From positions 1 through 46,006 of the forward strand of contig CAYURD010000023.1 of assembly GCA_964446865.1 (NCBI GenBank): 46,006 nucleotides of DNA. Reading direction: 5' to 3'. Positions 6,851 through 15,929 of this stretch are shown in pieces (positions within the stretch are counted from its first letter, which is position 1; every line of letters starts with the position of its first letter). This stretch comes from Glaciecola sp964446865. Lineage in GTDB: Bacteria > Pseudomonadota > Gammaproteobacteria > Enterobacterales > Alteromonadaceae. Made by a program: the position numbers and the translations under genes. A model generated the notes under the pieces. That model had not been told where the DNA came from. It made no database searches and saw only the letters and a program-made list of their open reading frames with translations.

Positions 6851-8761
6851 ATGCGCTCGTTTACTGTTTTTATTAAACAAGTATTCACTCCAATTCTAGC
6901 AATTATTATTTCAACCAATATAATTGCTACGGACTCATACGCCCAAAATACACCAATAAAAACCGAAGTTGATTTTATTGAACACATCACCGAGCTCGAA
7001 AACAATCCTGATATCAACCCAATAGAAATGCTCGACCAAATTAGTGAGCTCGTGTCTTTAAGTCAAAAAAATGAATGGCAGGCGGGCTATGTACAAGCAG
7101 CAAATCTAAAATTAGGTGTTTTGGTCAATCTTGAAAATATTGATTCAGCAGACAAGTTATATAAAGAACTTCTTCCAAAAGCCCAAGCCTTGAACGACCA
7201 AGAAATATTGATAGAAATCGGTGTCGCAAACCTTTCCATATTATATGCCAAAGGCGCTACAAAAGGCATAAGCAGCTTGTATTCACCATTGATTGAGTCT
7301 GCCAAAAAAATCGAAAACATGGAGCTATTAGGAGATGTCTACTTAGCGATTGGCAATAGCCAATACAATAATAGTCAATATGCTGACGCCATTAGCTCTT
7401 TAAAAACCGCGCTCAACGTCTTTAATATCGAAAACGATGTCGACGCTAAATCAAGTGTTTTGTCATCATTAGGAAATATTTACATTGATATTGAAGATTA
7501 TGATTTGGGCATACAATACTTAGAAGAAGCATTAGCATTAACCATAGATGACCAAGATTTATTTATAAAATCGATTGCACTTTATAATCTTGGCAATGCT
7601 CACATGCTTAAAAAAGATTGGGTAAAAGCTCAACAACTTATGACAGAAGCCTTCGAAGCGAGCGAGGAGCTAGAAGATGACATTGGTATGGCTTGGGCTC
7701 AAGGAGTGCTCGGTCAAATTGCAATCGAAAACGAACAATTTGAAAACGCGATAGTACTGCTCAACCAAGCGCTTGCCGTATTTGTAGACGTTGGTGACAG
7801 ACAGCTAGAAGTGAAAACCCTTATTCACCTATCTCGCACGTATGTTAAGACCGAGCAGTTATCATTAGCGATCAGTAATCTTGAAAGAGCAAAATTATTA
7901 AACATTGACGGAAATTCAAAAACCGTCAAAAGGCGAATTTTACAACTTGAATCTGAAATTGCGCTTTTACAAGAACGTTTTGAAGATATTTACACCTTAA
8001 AAAACCAAGAAATTGAATTGCTCGAAGAAATCTATAAAGATGAAATACAACAGGACACCCAGCGCTACAAAGTGGAGTTTGATAGCGAATTAACGCAGTC
8101 TAAAAATGAAACATTAATACGCCAAAATGAGCTGAATGCCCTGCTCATTGAGCAACAAAAGCAGCAAGAACAAATTTGGATGGTGGTTTTTATTTTGGTC
8201 GTACTACTATTCTTAATTGTGGTGTTTTTACTCATTGTACAAACCAAAAATCGCAATCGCTTTAAAGAGATGGCCCTGCGCGACCCGCTTACTAGTAGCC
8301 CAAATCGCCGTGCTATATTGCAATATGCAAGAGAACGGCTCCAAGAAGCCCAACATACCAATATGCCCTTAAGTATCGCGCTGATAGATTTGGACTCGTT
8401 TAAACTGCTCAACGACACCTTTGGCCATGATGTGGGCGATGAAGTGCTCAAAATGTTTGCTAAAGCTTGCGAACAAGTGCTTCGCCAGCAAGACAGATAT
8501 GGAAGATATGGCGGCGAAGAATGGTTGTTTGTGATTAGTGATACGCAGCACGAAAACATCAAAAACATATTTGAACGATTGCGAGAGTATGTAAATAGCG
8601 CAGCTGTGCCAGGCTTGCCAGACAATCATACCATCACCTTCTCGATGGGCGTTGTGCACTACGAAAAAGCGAATACTCGCACCGTCAGCGAGTTAATATC
8701 ACTTGCTGATAAAAAACTATATCAAGCCAAACAAAATGGGCGAGACCAAATAGTGCTCTAG
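6851..8761 (+). CDS. TPR-repeat diguanylate cyclase, membrane-anchored
   Basis: This 636-residue protein has an N-terminal signal peptide or anchor, then tetratricopeptide repeats over roughly residues 60-370 (for example ISSLKTALNVF, YLEEALALTI, LLNQALAVFVDVGD). A coiled-coil-like stretch comes before one membrane helix at about 441-465, and a cytoplasmic GGDEF domain from ~475 to the end. The sensor part should therefore be periplasmic. The active-site loop reads GGEEW (554-558) where GGDEF/GGEEF is usual; the metal and catalytic acidic residues are kept. RQQD at 545-548 lies five residues upstream, the correct place for the c-di-GMP inhibitory I-site. DPLTSSPNRRA replaces the common DPLTGLPNRR. 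It likely makes c-di-GMP under product inhibition. A terminator at 8790-8820 ends the transcript. Confidence 0.93.
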   Translation: MRSFTVFIKQVFTPILAIIISTNIIATDSYAQNTPIKTEVDFIEHITELENNPDINPIEMLDQISELVSLSQKNEWQAGYVQAANLKLGVLVNLENIDSADKLYKELLPKAQALNDQEILIEIGVANLSILYAKGATKGISSLYSPLIESAKKIENMELLGDVYLAIGNSQYNNSQYADAISSLKTALNVFNIENDVDAKSSVLSSLGNIYIDIEDYDLGIQYLEEALALTIDDQDLFIKSIALYNLGNAHMLKKDWVKAQQLMTEAFEASEELEDDIGMAWAQGVLGQIAIENEQFENAIVLLNQALAVFVDVGDRQLEVKTLIHLSRTYVKTEQLSLAISNLERAKLLNIDGNSKTVKRRILQLESEIALLQERFEDIYTLKNQEIELLEEIYKDEIQQDTQRYKVEFDSELTQSKNETLIRQNELNALLIEQQKQQEQIWMVVFILVVLLFLIVVFLLIVQTKNRNRFKEMALRDPLTSSPNRRAILQYARERLQEAQHTNMPLSIALIDLDSFKLLNDTFGHDVGDEVLKMFAKACEQVLRQQDRYGRYGGEEWLFVISDTQHENIKNIFERLREYVNSAAVPGLPDNHTITFSMGVVHYEKANTRTVSELISLADKKLYQAKQNGRDQIVL

Positions 8762-8789
8762 TAGCAGATTATCAGCAAGTTAAGAGTAC

Positions 8790-8820
8790 AGGCTTACTCA
8801 TTTGGCATAGTAAGCCTTTT
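8790..8820 (+). terminator. rho-independent terminator after the TPR-GGDEF gene
   Basis: AGGCTTACT pairs with AGTAAGCCT in a 9-bp stem with a 10-base loop, followed by TTTT. It lies 29 bases past the stop and just before the stop of the convergent M28 gene. There is no A run on its left side, so it works mainly rightward. Confidence 0.75.
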
Positions 8821-8825
8821 AAGCG

Positions 8826-10514
8826 TTACTTACGGCCGAACGTTTGGCCAAAGAAACTGTCCTCATTCCATGTAGGACGCTCATCGTCATTACTTAAGGT
8901 CAAGCCTATTTCAAAATTCACCTGCGTGAATGTTCGAGCAGCTGCCCACACAAAATCTTGCGACATATCATCTGAGGGTCTGTGATAGTGAGTCGCTAAA
9001 AAGGTGTTAAGTACTTCACTACCGTCAACATCTGGGTCTTTTGACTCGATGCCAGTCACCAAAAATACCGCAGGAATTCCTTGCTTAACAAAGGCGTAAT
9101 GGTCAGAGCGTGTAAACAAGTTAAGTTCTGGCCACGGATCATCCGTCAATTTAATATCAGCATTGGCGACTGCTGCACTGACTTTTTCACCCATGGTGCT
9201 ATGACTCGCGCCAAAAGCAATGACATCCGCAAATTCATAAGTAAGTAGTGGCATATCAAGGTTAACGTTAGCGACTAAGCTTTCGACCGGACGCGTCGGA
9301 TTACGCACAAAATAATCAGCGCCCAACAGGCCTTTTTCTTCACCCGTTACGGCAACAAACAATATAGAACGGCGCGGAGCTTCAGGCAGATGCGCAAACA
9401 TGCGCGCTGTTTCCATGAGTACCGAGGTGCCTGAGGCATTATCTAATGCGCCGTTATTAATTTTGTCTTTCTCAACCGACTTCGAAATACCTAAATGGTC
9501 TGAATGTGCGGTATAAACAACATACTCATCTTTAAGCTCTGGATCGCTTCCTTCTAAAAGCCCTATCACGTTAGGACTGCTAATATCTTCATGGCTTGTG
9601 CTATATGCAATGTCAGCACTAAATGCTAAATCAAAACCTTTAATTGGCTCATCGGCAGCGAGCTTGGCAAACGTGGCTTCTAGGGTTTCTGGCGCACCTT
9701 CAAAAAGCTGTGTTGCTGTATCGATACTTAAAAACGCACTGGCTTTTAATTCTACGCGACCATTACCAGGTACGCCTTGTGTATCTATCCATGTCATGCG
9801 TGGCGCTTTAACATAAAGCTTTGAGCGGTCGTAAGGACGTCGTTTTTCAGCGGGTGGCGTTTGTAGGGTAATTACGCCAACTGCGCCGCGATCGGCCGCA
9901 TAGTTTGATTTATTGGTACGTGACGACACATGCGAGCCGACTTCACTTGGAAAGCGTGCAGGCTTGCCGGTGAGCATCACTACAATTTTACCTTCAACAT
10001 CAATGTCGGCATAATCGTCGTGATCAAGCTCTGGGGCAACAATTCCGTATCCGACAAACACTAATGGTGCTGATACTTGTGCCTGCGCGTGAGCTAAGTT
10101 TGGCCCAACTAAAAAATCATCTAAAAATGCCAACTCAATATCTTGTTCACCGCTGCTAATGCTCATGGTAGGTGATGCTTGATCAAGCAAGCCTTTTCTA
10201 AACCCAACGCGCTGCATAAACGTGCCGTCTTCACCACCGGGCTGTAAACCATATTTTTGAAATTCTGTGGCGATGTATAAAGAAGCAATTTCATGCCCAC
10301 GTGAACCAGTATCACGTCCTTCTAGCAAGTCGTGTGCTAAAAAATTCATGTGGCCCTTAATGCTTTCCACATTTGGTTTTGGATTGGCTACTTTAACAAT
10401 AGACGAGCTTAAAACTTCTTCGTTTGAAGGTCTTGATGTCGAATCGCAAGCTAATAGAACAGTACTGCTAGCTGCTACTAAAGCGGCCAACTTAATTTTA
10501 GATAATATTTTCAC
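8826..10514 (-). CDS. M28 family zinc peptidase, lipoprotein
   Basis: This 562-residue exported peptidase has a lipobox LLAC at about residues 20-23. The region around residues 150-230 resembles the PA-like insert common in this family. The M28 zinc site follows: AHSDHLG (His and the catalytic Asp), NNGALDNASG (bridging Asp), TGEEKGLLGADYF (Glu pair), VNLDMP and the final His of THYHRPSDD. M28 enzymes are aminopeptidases or carboxypeptidases; substrate preference cannot be read here. The start is GTG at 10514 with AAGAG upstream; no ATG gives a complete signal peptide. It converges on the cyclase gene and belongs to a group of four exported peptidases in this part of the window. Confidence 0.93.
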   Translation of the reverse strand: MKILSKIKLAALVAASSTVLLACDSTSRPSNEEVLSSSIVKVANPKPNVESIKGHMNFLAHDLLEGRDTGSRGHEIASLYIATEFQKYGLQPGGEDGTFMQRVGFRKGLLDQASPTMSISSGEQDIELAFLDDFLVGPNLAHAQAQVSAPLVFVGYGIVAPELDHDDYADIDVEGKIVVMLTGKPARFPSEVGSHVSSRTNKSNYAADRGAVGVITLQTPPAEKRRPYDRSKLYVKAPRMTWIDTQGVPGNGRVELKASAFLSIDTATQLFEGAPETLEATFAKLAADEPIKGFDLAFSADIAYSTSHEDISSPNVIGLLEGSDPELKDEYVVYTAHSDHLGISKSVEKDKINNGALDNASGTSVLMETARMFAHLPEAPRRSILFVAVTGEEKGLLGADYFVRNPTRPVESLVANVNLDMPLLTYEFADVIAFGASHSTMGEKVSAAVANADIKLTDDPWPELNLFTRSDHYAFVKQGIPAVFLVTGIESKDPDVDGSEVLNTFLATHYHRPSDDMSQDFVWAAARTFTQVNFEIGLTLSNDDERPTWNEDSFFGQTFGRK

Positions 10515-10769
10515 ACTATTACTCTTAATCAGGTTTAGAGACGCTTTTGCACTTTTCTGCGCACAAGCATAAACTCTTTAAAAATTACTTATTTATCAAA
10601 CTATTGGCAATATCAAAGGTAGCCAATATAAGTCTGACAATAAAATACCAAAGCATTTAAACAAGAATCAGCATCTAAGGCTAGTCATTCACGCGCTTTA
10701 GATTGTAATAATTTGTGATTTAAGCACTTATCTTGTATACCTACATGACACAAACAAGTGGAGACCGCT

Positions 10770-11330
10770 ATGTCGCGAAAACCAGAGTATGAGTTAAACG
10801 AGGTGTTTGACCGCGCCATACCTGCATTTTTATCACACGGTTATTTTGCTTGTTCTATGGATACATTAATCAATATCACTGATTTTAATCGCCGCGCGTT
10901 TTACATTGAATTTGAGAATAAACAAGCCTTTGCGGATGCATTGCTTAACTATTATATTGAATATCATCTTACGCCTTTACAAAGTGAATTAGAGGTTAAA
11001 GCGCATTTTCCACAAGCGATTATCTGTTATTTTAAAGCATATCAGCAACTCATCGACAAGCAGGGCTGCTTGTTGGTGCGCTTAATACTTGAACTTGGTA
11101 AGAGCGACCCCAACATACAAAACCAAGCGCGGCGGTATTACGATAATTTGCAATCCAGCTTTATTGCTTGTTTAGAAAAAGCGGTAGCGCATAGCGAATT
11201 ACCCGCATCAACAAATATCGAAGCTTTGGCGATGAAATTAAGCAGTTTTGCACAAGGCCTAGCGGTATCAAATCATCTTAAACAAGGTGATGATGATGCC
11301 TTAATCGTCATCAAAACTTTATTTGAATAA
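10770..11330 (+). CDS. TetR family transcriptional regulator
   Basis: This 186-residue protein has an N-terminal TetR-type helix-turn-helix (FDRAIPAFLSHGYFACSMDTL, then TDFNRRAFYIEFENKQAFADALL, given here in parts) and a helical C-terminal ligand domain with KQGCLLVRLILELGKSDP, a pattern common in TetR_C_ regulators. The ATG at 10770 has GGAG six bases upstream; an earlier GTG at 10758 would place the ribosome binding site inside the gene. It is the first gene of a likely two-gene transcript with the DUF1820 gene 16 bases after its stop, and is divergent from the M28 peptidase gene across 255 bases. The target is unknown; the shared upstream region makes the peptidase a candidate. Confidence 0.88.
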   Translation: MSRKPEYELNEVFDRAIPAFLSHGYFACSMDTLINITDFNRRAFYIEFENKQAFADALLNYYIEYHLTPLQSELEVKAHFPQAIICYFKAYQQLIDKQGCLLVRLILELGKSDPNIQNQARRYYDNLQSSFIACLEKAVAHSELPASTNIEALAMKLSSFAQGLAVSNHLKQGDDDALIVIKTLFE

Positions 11331-11346
11331 CAAATGTAGAAACCTT

Positions 11347-11685
11347 ATGAGCAAAAAAGAAGTCATGTACAAAGTACAATTTATTAATAGCGGCGAACGC
11401 TACGAACTCTATGTAAAAGAGTTGGTCAGCAGCCAAGTATTTGGTTTTATCGAAATCGCTGATTTTGTATGGGATACGCACACCGAACTTGTACTAGACC
11501 CTAGTCATGAACGCTTAAAAGATGAATATGCTGATGTAGAGCGTAGTTATATCCCCATGCATAACGTGCTTAAAATTGATCAAGTCAAAAAACAAGGTAG
11601 TGCAAAAATTACGGCATTTTCTGATAAGGTAGGAGCTGATAAAGTCACGCCGCTACGCAGTCCTATTTATACACCTAAAAACTAG
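11347..11685 (+). CDS. DUF1820 family protein
   Basis: This 112-residue protein has the DUF1820 pattern: YKVQFINSGERYELYVKEL, FGFIEIADFVWD, LVLDPSHERLKDEYADV and RSYIPMHNVLKIDQV. The family is widespread in gammaproteobacteria and has no established function. The protein is small, soluble and acidic to neutral, with no signal peptide. The start at 11347 matches the family; an in-frame ATG at 11323 overlaps the end of the TetR gene. A weak hairpin AGCCT/AGGCT with TTTATT at about 11693-11705 could end the transcript. Confidence 0.88.
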   Translation: MSKKEVMYKVQFINSGERYELYVKELVSSQVFGFIEIADFVWDTHTELVLDPSHERLKDEYADVERSYIPMHNVLKIDQVKKQGSAKITAFSDKVGADKVTPLRSPIYTPKN

Positions 11686-11832
11686 CCTTGATGAGTAGGC
11701 TTTATTAGCGATATAGTCAAGTAAGTCTCTGCCAGCTTCAGCGAAACAAAGCCTAAGAGTATTATAAAAATAATAGTGAGCTAAATTAGTAAAATATAGA
11801 TTAATGCAAAGCTCACATAAACGGACAAAAAA

Positions 11833-13707
11833 ATGTCAATCAAACCGTCTACTAAACCGTTTTTCGTCACCTCATGTGTGCTAGTCGCAGCTTTAAGCAT
11901 TAGTGGCTGCGCCCAAAACAGTCAGGTCTCGCCTAATCTGGCTAATATTGCTAATGACAATGCAAATGCAAACGTTACCGCATCAATAAAGCAGAATACT
12001 AACGTGAGCGCATTTGATGAATTAATTGAAGAAATCTATCGTTACGAAGGAAGCCAGTTTCCTGGTACCGCGCGTGCTCAAGGAACAAAAACAATTGATT
12101 TAGCGCGTCAGTTTACTGATATCAGTAAAAGCGCACTCATTAAGCGAAATGCCCAGTTTGTTGCCTACCGTCAAGCACTCGATAATATTGACGCTAGCGC
12201 TTTAGATGACAGCAGACGCATCACGCTTTTAATGCAAAAATACCGCCTCGACAATTACATCTCGTATTACCAATTTAACGAATATCGCGTGCCTATTACT
12301 TCAGAATTTGGGTTTCATAGTAGTTTAGGTAGCCGATTAAGCAATATGCTTATTCGAAGTAGTGATGATGCGATTGTTTATCAACGCATGCTTAGTGAAC
12401 TAGCTGAACAATTTGAAATAAACACAGCCTACATGCGCGAGGGTATAAGCGTAGGTCATACCCAACCTCAGGTCGTGTTACAGGGCTATGAGAGCACAAT
12501 TACTGCTTATATTGTTGATGATGTAAGCGATGACACAATTAAAACACATCCATTTTTTAAGCCTATCGCGAATGCAGCGCCTGATGTGATTGATGCTAAA
12601 AGTATGATAGCGCTCACTGACTTAGTGAAAAGTGCGAATCAAACTTACCAAGATTTTTATACGTTTTTCACACAAGAATACGTGCCCAATGCTAAAACAG
12701 ATATTGCCGCAAAAAACTGGCCAAACGGTGAAGCCTTCTACAGTAACCGAACCAAGCATTACACCACTACCGATTTAAACGCAAAAGACATTCACGAAAT
12801 AGGCTTACAAGAAGTCGCCCGCATTCGCGCTGAAATGCAAGGTATTGTCGATTCGTTGATTGAAAAAGGTGAGTTTAGTGGAGACATAAACGCATTTATC
12901 GAATTTTTGCGCACCGACCCTCGTTTTTATGCAAAAACACCCGACGAGCTTATTCAGTATGCGTCTTACGTGTCTAAGAAAATGGATGCTAAACTACCGC
13001 AGCTCTTTTATAAAATGCCACGTACACCCTATGGTGTGGCGCCAGTACCCGACGCCATTGCACCTAAATACACCACGGGCCGCTATTTATCACCACGCAG
13101 TGACGACCAACCAGGTTACTACTGGGTAAATACCTACGCCTTAGACAAGCGTCCACTTTATGCCATACCAGCCCTCACCTTGCACGAGGCTGTGCCAGGG
13201 CATCATTTGCAAATATCCCTTGCGGCTGAAATGGAAGACTTGCCTGCGGTGCGCCGCTCAACCTATATCTCTGCCTTTGGTGAAGGCTGGGGATTGTATT
13301 CAGAGTTTTTAGGGCTTGAAGTGGGCATGTACGAAGACCCTTACGATAACTTTGGACGCCTAAGCTACGAAATGTGGCGCGCTTGCCGATTGGTCGTCGA
13401 TACCGGCATGCACATGTTTGGCTGGAGCCGCCAGCAAGCTTTGGACTACATGCTCGAAAACACCGCTTTATCTGAACATAACGTACGTACCGAAATTGAC
13501 CGTTACATATCGTGGCCCGCTCAGGCCTTGTCTTACAAAATAGGCGAAATCAAAATTAAGGAGTTACGGGCTACAGCTGAACGTGAACTCGGTGACAAAT
13601 TTGATTTACGCGCTTTTCATGATGCTATTTTGGCAAATGGCTCTATTCCTTTGTTTGTATTAGAGCAAAAGATGATGGCGTTTATTGACGCTGAAAAAGA
13701 GAAATAA
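11833..13707 (+). CDS. DUF885 family exported metallopeptidase-like lipoprotein
   Basis: This 624-residue protein starts with a lipoprotein signal ending SISGC. The main part is a DUF885 domain with the signature HEAVPGHH at residues 451-458 and the downstream GEGWGLYSEFLG, which supplies the third acidic ligand; this is a gluzincin-like zinc site. It also shows YYWVNTYALDKRP and the family's C-terminal helices. DUF885 proteins are thought to be zinc peptidases; substrate is not known. The gene lies 20 bases before the S9 peptidase gene on the same strand, so the two probably form an operon for breaking down peptides in the periplasm. ATG 11833 follows a weak GGAC. Confidence 0.9.
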   Translation: MSIKPSTKPFFVTSCVLVAALSISGCAQNSQVSPNLANIANDNANANVTASIKQNTNVSAFDELIEEIYRYEGSQFPGTARAQGTKTIDLARQFTDISKSALIKRNAQFVAYRQALDNIDASALDDSRRITLLMQKYRLDNYISYYQFNEYRVPITSEFGFHSSLGSRLSNMLIRSSDDAIVYQRMLSELAEQFEINTAYMREGISVGHTQPQVVLQGYESTITAYIVDDVSDDTIKTHPFFKPIANAAPDVIDAKSMIALTDLVKSANQTYQDFYTFFTQEYVPNAKTDIAAKNWPNGEAFYSNRTKHYTTTDLNAKDIHEIGLQEVARIRAEMQGIVDSLIEKGEFSGDINAFIEFLRTDPRFYAKTPDELIQYASYVSKKMDAKLPQLFYKMPRTPYGVAPVPDAIAPKYTTGRYLSPRSDDQPGYYWVNTYALDKRPLYAIPALTLHEAVPGHHLQISLAAEMEDLPAVRRSTYISAFGEGWGLYSEFLGLEVGMYEDPYDNFGRLSYEMWRACRLVVDTGMHMFGWSRQQALDYMLENTALSEHNVRTEIDRYISWPAQALSYKIGEIKIKELRATAERELGDKFDLRAFHDAILANGSIPLFVLEQKMMAFIDAEKEK

Positions 13708-13727
13708 CAACGAACAAGGATGCAAAT

Positions 13728-15656
13728 ATGTTTTCAAAACGCCGTAGTATAACCCTTGCACTTAGCAGCGCAGTGTTGCTGTTGAGCGCGTGCCAACCTT
13801 CACCTGACAAAGCTGAAACACAAGTTCAAGCTCCGTCACAAGCAACAAGTGATTTTACCACTTATGGCGCAGACGCTTTTTTTGCGACCACTTCAATGGG
13901 CGGCTCGTCAATTAGTCACGACGGTAGCGCAGTATTAGTCAGCAGCGACGAATCCGGGATATTTAATGCGTATAAGGTGCCACTTGACGGTTCTGGCAAG
14001 CAAGCACTTACTTCATCAACAGCTGATTCGACATATGCCCAAAGCTGGTTTCCTAAAGATGATCGTATTATTGTTACCAAAGATACCGGCGGTAATGAGC
14101 TTAACCATGTGTATGTTCGAGAGCTTAACGGAACCTTAGTTGACCTTACGCCAGGAGAAGAACATCGCGCAGAGTTTTTTGGTTGGCACAAAGACGAAGA
14201 ACACTTTTTTGTGGTCACCACAGAACGTGATCCCAAGTTTTTTGACTTATATTTGTATTCAACTAACGATTACAGCCGCGAGATGATTTATCAAAATGAT
14301 GCCGGCACTGAAATTAGCGATGTGAGCAGTGATGCCAAGTGGCTTGCGATCACCAAACAAAATTCAAACGCTGACTCGGATATTCTCTTAATTGATCTTA
14401 GTAAGGATGACAAAACGCCTACCCTTATAGCCGGCGATGAAGATACATCGATTGCCTATAGCATTTTTACATTTGCGCCAGATAACCAACGATTGCTATA
14501 TGGCTCTAATAAGGGCAGTGAATATACAAAGGTAATGGACTATAACCTAGATAAAGGCACACATAGCGTAGACTTTGAAGCCGACTGGGATGTGATGTAC
14601 AGCTACTTTTCAAAAAATGGAAAGTACCAAGTTAACGGGATTAATCAAGACTCACAAACCGTGCTTAGCATTACCGAAGTAGCCACAGGCAAAGCGGTAT
14701 CGATGCCAAATTTACCAGCTGGCGACTTACGCAGTGTAAACTTTACCGACGACGAAACCGAAATGGTGTTTTACTTAAACTCTGACACCTCACCATCAAA
14801 TCTGTACCACCATAAAATTGGCTCAGACTCTGTCACCCAATTAAGTGACAATGGTAACCCCGCCATAGATGAAGCTCATTTAGTGGCAGGCGAACTGCAT
14901 CGCTTTAAAAGCTTTGACGGCATAGAAATACCGGGCATTTTATATAAGCCTAAACAAGCCGATACTCAAAAAGTGCCTGCACTTATTTGGATCCACGGCG
15001 GCCCAGGCGGTCAATCACGATTTGGCTACTCGGCCATGGTTCAGCACTTGGTGAACAACGGATATGCTATTTTCATGATCAATAACCGCGGTTCAAGCGG
15101 ATATGGGAAAACCTTTTTCCATTTAGACGATAAACGCCATGGCGAAGATGACCTACAAGATGTGGTATACAACAAAAAGTACCTTCAAAGCCTAGATTGG
15201 GTAGACGAAAACAAAATTGGCGTAATGGGCGGCTCGTATGGCGGCTTTTTAACGATGGCCGCTATGGCATTTACCCAAGAATTTGATGTAGGCATTAATA
15301 TTGTTGGCGTGACTAATTGGGTGCGAACCCTAGAAAGCATTCCTCCATATTGGGAAGCATTTAGACAAGCACTGTATGACGAAATGGGCGACCCAGCCAC
15401 AGACGGCGAGCGTTTACGCAGCATATCTCCGGTATTCTTTGGCCACCAAGTCACCAAGCCCGTCCTTGTAGTGCAAGGCGCGAACGATCCACGCGTTCTA
15501 CAAGCTGAAAGCGACGACATGGTCGCCGCCATCCGCGAGGCCGGCAATCACGTAGAATACGTCTTATTTGAAGACGAAGGGCACGGGTTTAGCAAGAAAG
15601 AAAACCGTATTATCGCATCAGAGCGCTATCTAAAGTTTTTGCAAGAGTACTTGTAG
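13728..15656 (+). CDS. S9 family prolyl oligopeptidase-like peptidase, lipoprotein
   Basis: This 642-residue enzyme has a lipobox LLSAC at the N-terminus. A beta-propeller of about residues 45-390 is followed by an alpha/beta-hydrolase domain. The catalytic triad is visible: Ser503 in MGGSYGGFLTMAAM, Asp587 in GANDPRV and His619 in DEGHGF. The oxyanion-region HGGPGGQSRFGY is also present. S9 peptidases cut short peptides, mostly after proline or as acylaminoacyl or dipeptidyl peptidases; the exact preference is not readable. AAGGA lies before the ATG. It forms a pair with the DUF885 gene and converges on a second S9 gene across a repeat cluster. Confidence 0.93.
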   Translation: MFSKRRSITLALSSAVLLLSACQPSPDKAETQVQAPSQATSDFTTYGADAFFATTSMGGSSISHDGSAVLVSSDESGIFNAYKVPLDGSGKQALTSSTADSTYAQSWFPKDDRIIVTKDTGGNELNHVYVRELNGTLVDLTPGEEHRAEFFGWHKDEEHFFVVTTERDPKFFDLYLYSTNDYSREMIYQNDAGTEISDVSSDAKWLAITKQNSNADSDILLIDLSKDDKTPTLIAGDEDTSIAYSIFTFAPDNQRLLYGSNKGSEYTKVMDYNLDKGTHSVDFEADWDVMYSYFSKNGKYQVNGINQDSQTVLSITEVATGKAVSMPNLPAGDLRSVNFTDDETEMVFYLNSDTSPSNLYHHKIGSDSVTQLSDNGNPAIDEAHLVAGELHRFKSFDGIEIPGILYKPKQADTQKVPALIWIHGGPGGQSRFGYSAMVQHLVNNGYAIFMINNRGSSGYGKTFFHLDDKRHGEDDLQDVVYNKKYLQSLDWVDENKIGVMGGSYGGFLTMAAMAFTQEFDVGINIVGVTNWVRTLESIPPYWEAFRQALYDEMGDPATDGERLRSISPVFFGHQVTKPVLVVQGANDPRVLQAESDDMVAAIREAGNHVEYVLFEDEGHGFSKKENRIIASERYLKFLQEYL

Positions 15657-15690
15657 TATTGAATATATAGATAGGAAATAAAACATCCTA

Positions 15691-15906
15691 GGTCATCCCC
15701 AACTCGATTGGGGACCTCGTGCAATCAACTAGCTAGTTAATAGAAAGATCATGTGTTCATCTACCAGATCCCCGCCTTCGCGGGGATGACGGGGTTTTGT
15801 CTTAAACGAACAGCATTACGCCTTCGCGGGGATGACGGTGCCGGTCAAAGTGTTAGCGTCATGATCGTAGATACATCAACCAGGTCCCCGCTTTCGCGGG
15901 GATGAC
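15691..15906. repeat. REP-like palindromic repeat cluster between two S9 peptidase genes
   Basis: Four units are seen: 15691-15720 (GGTCATCCCC...GGGGACCTC, a palindrome with a different loop), 15762-15795 and 15875-15906 (both with CCCCGCCTTCGCGGGG or its CTTTC variant, followed by ATGAC), and 15801-15838 (TTAAACGAACAGCATTACGC joined to a half hairpin). The last has the same AACAG-ATT-CGC tail as the outer units at 5785-5987. Hairpins of this kind at the ends of converging genes can stabilise transcripts or bind topoisomerases in other bacteria. Confidence 0.82.
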
Positions 15907-15929
15907 TATTCAATAGCAAACTAACGAGC

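Noticed and set aside
15691..15906. CRISPR array
   Set aside because: Repeats are palindromic, differ in orientation and spacing, and there are no equal-length spacers or cas genes.
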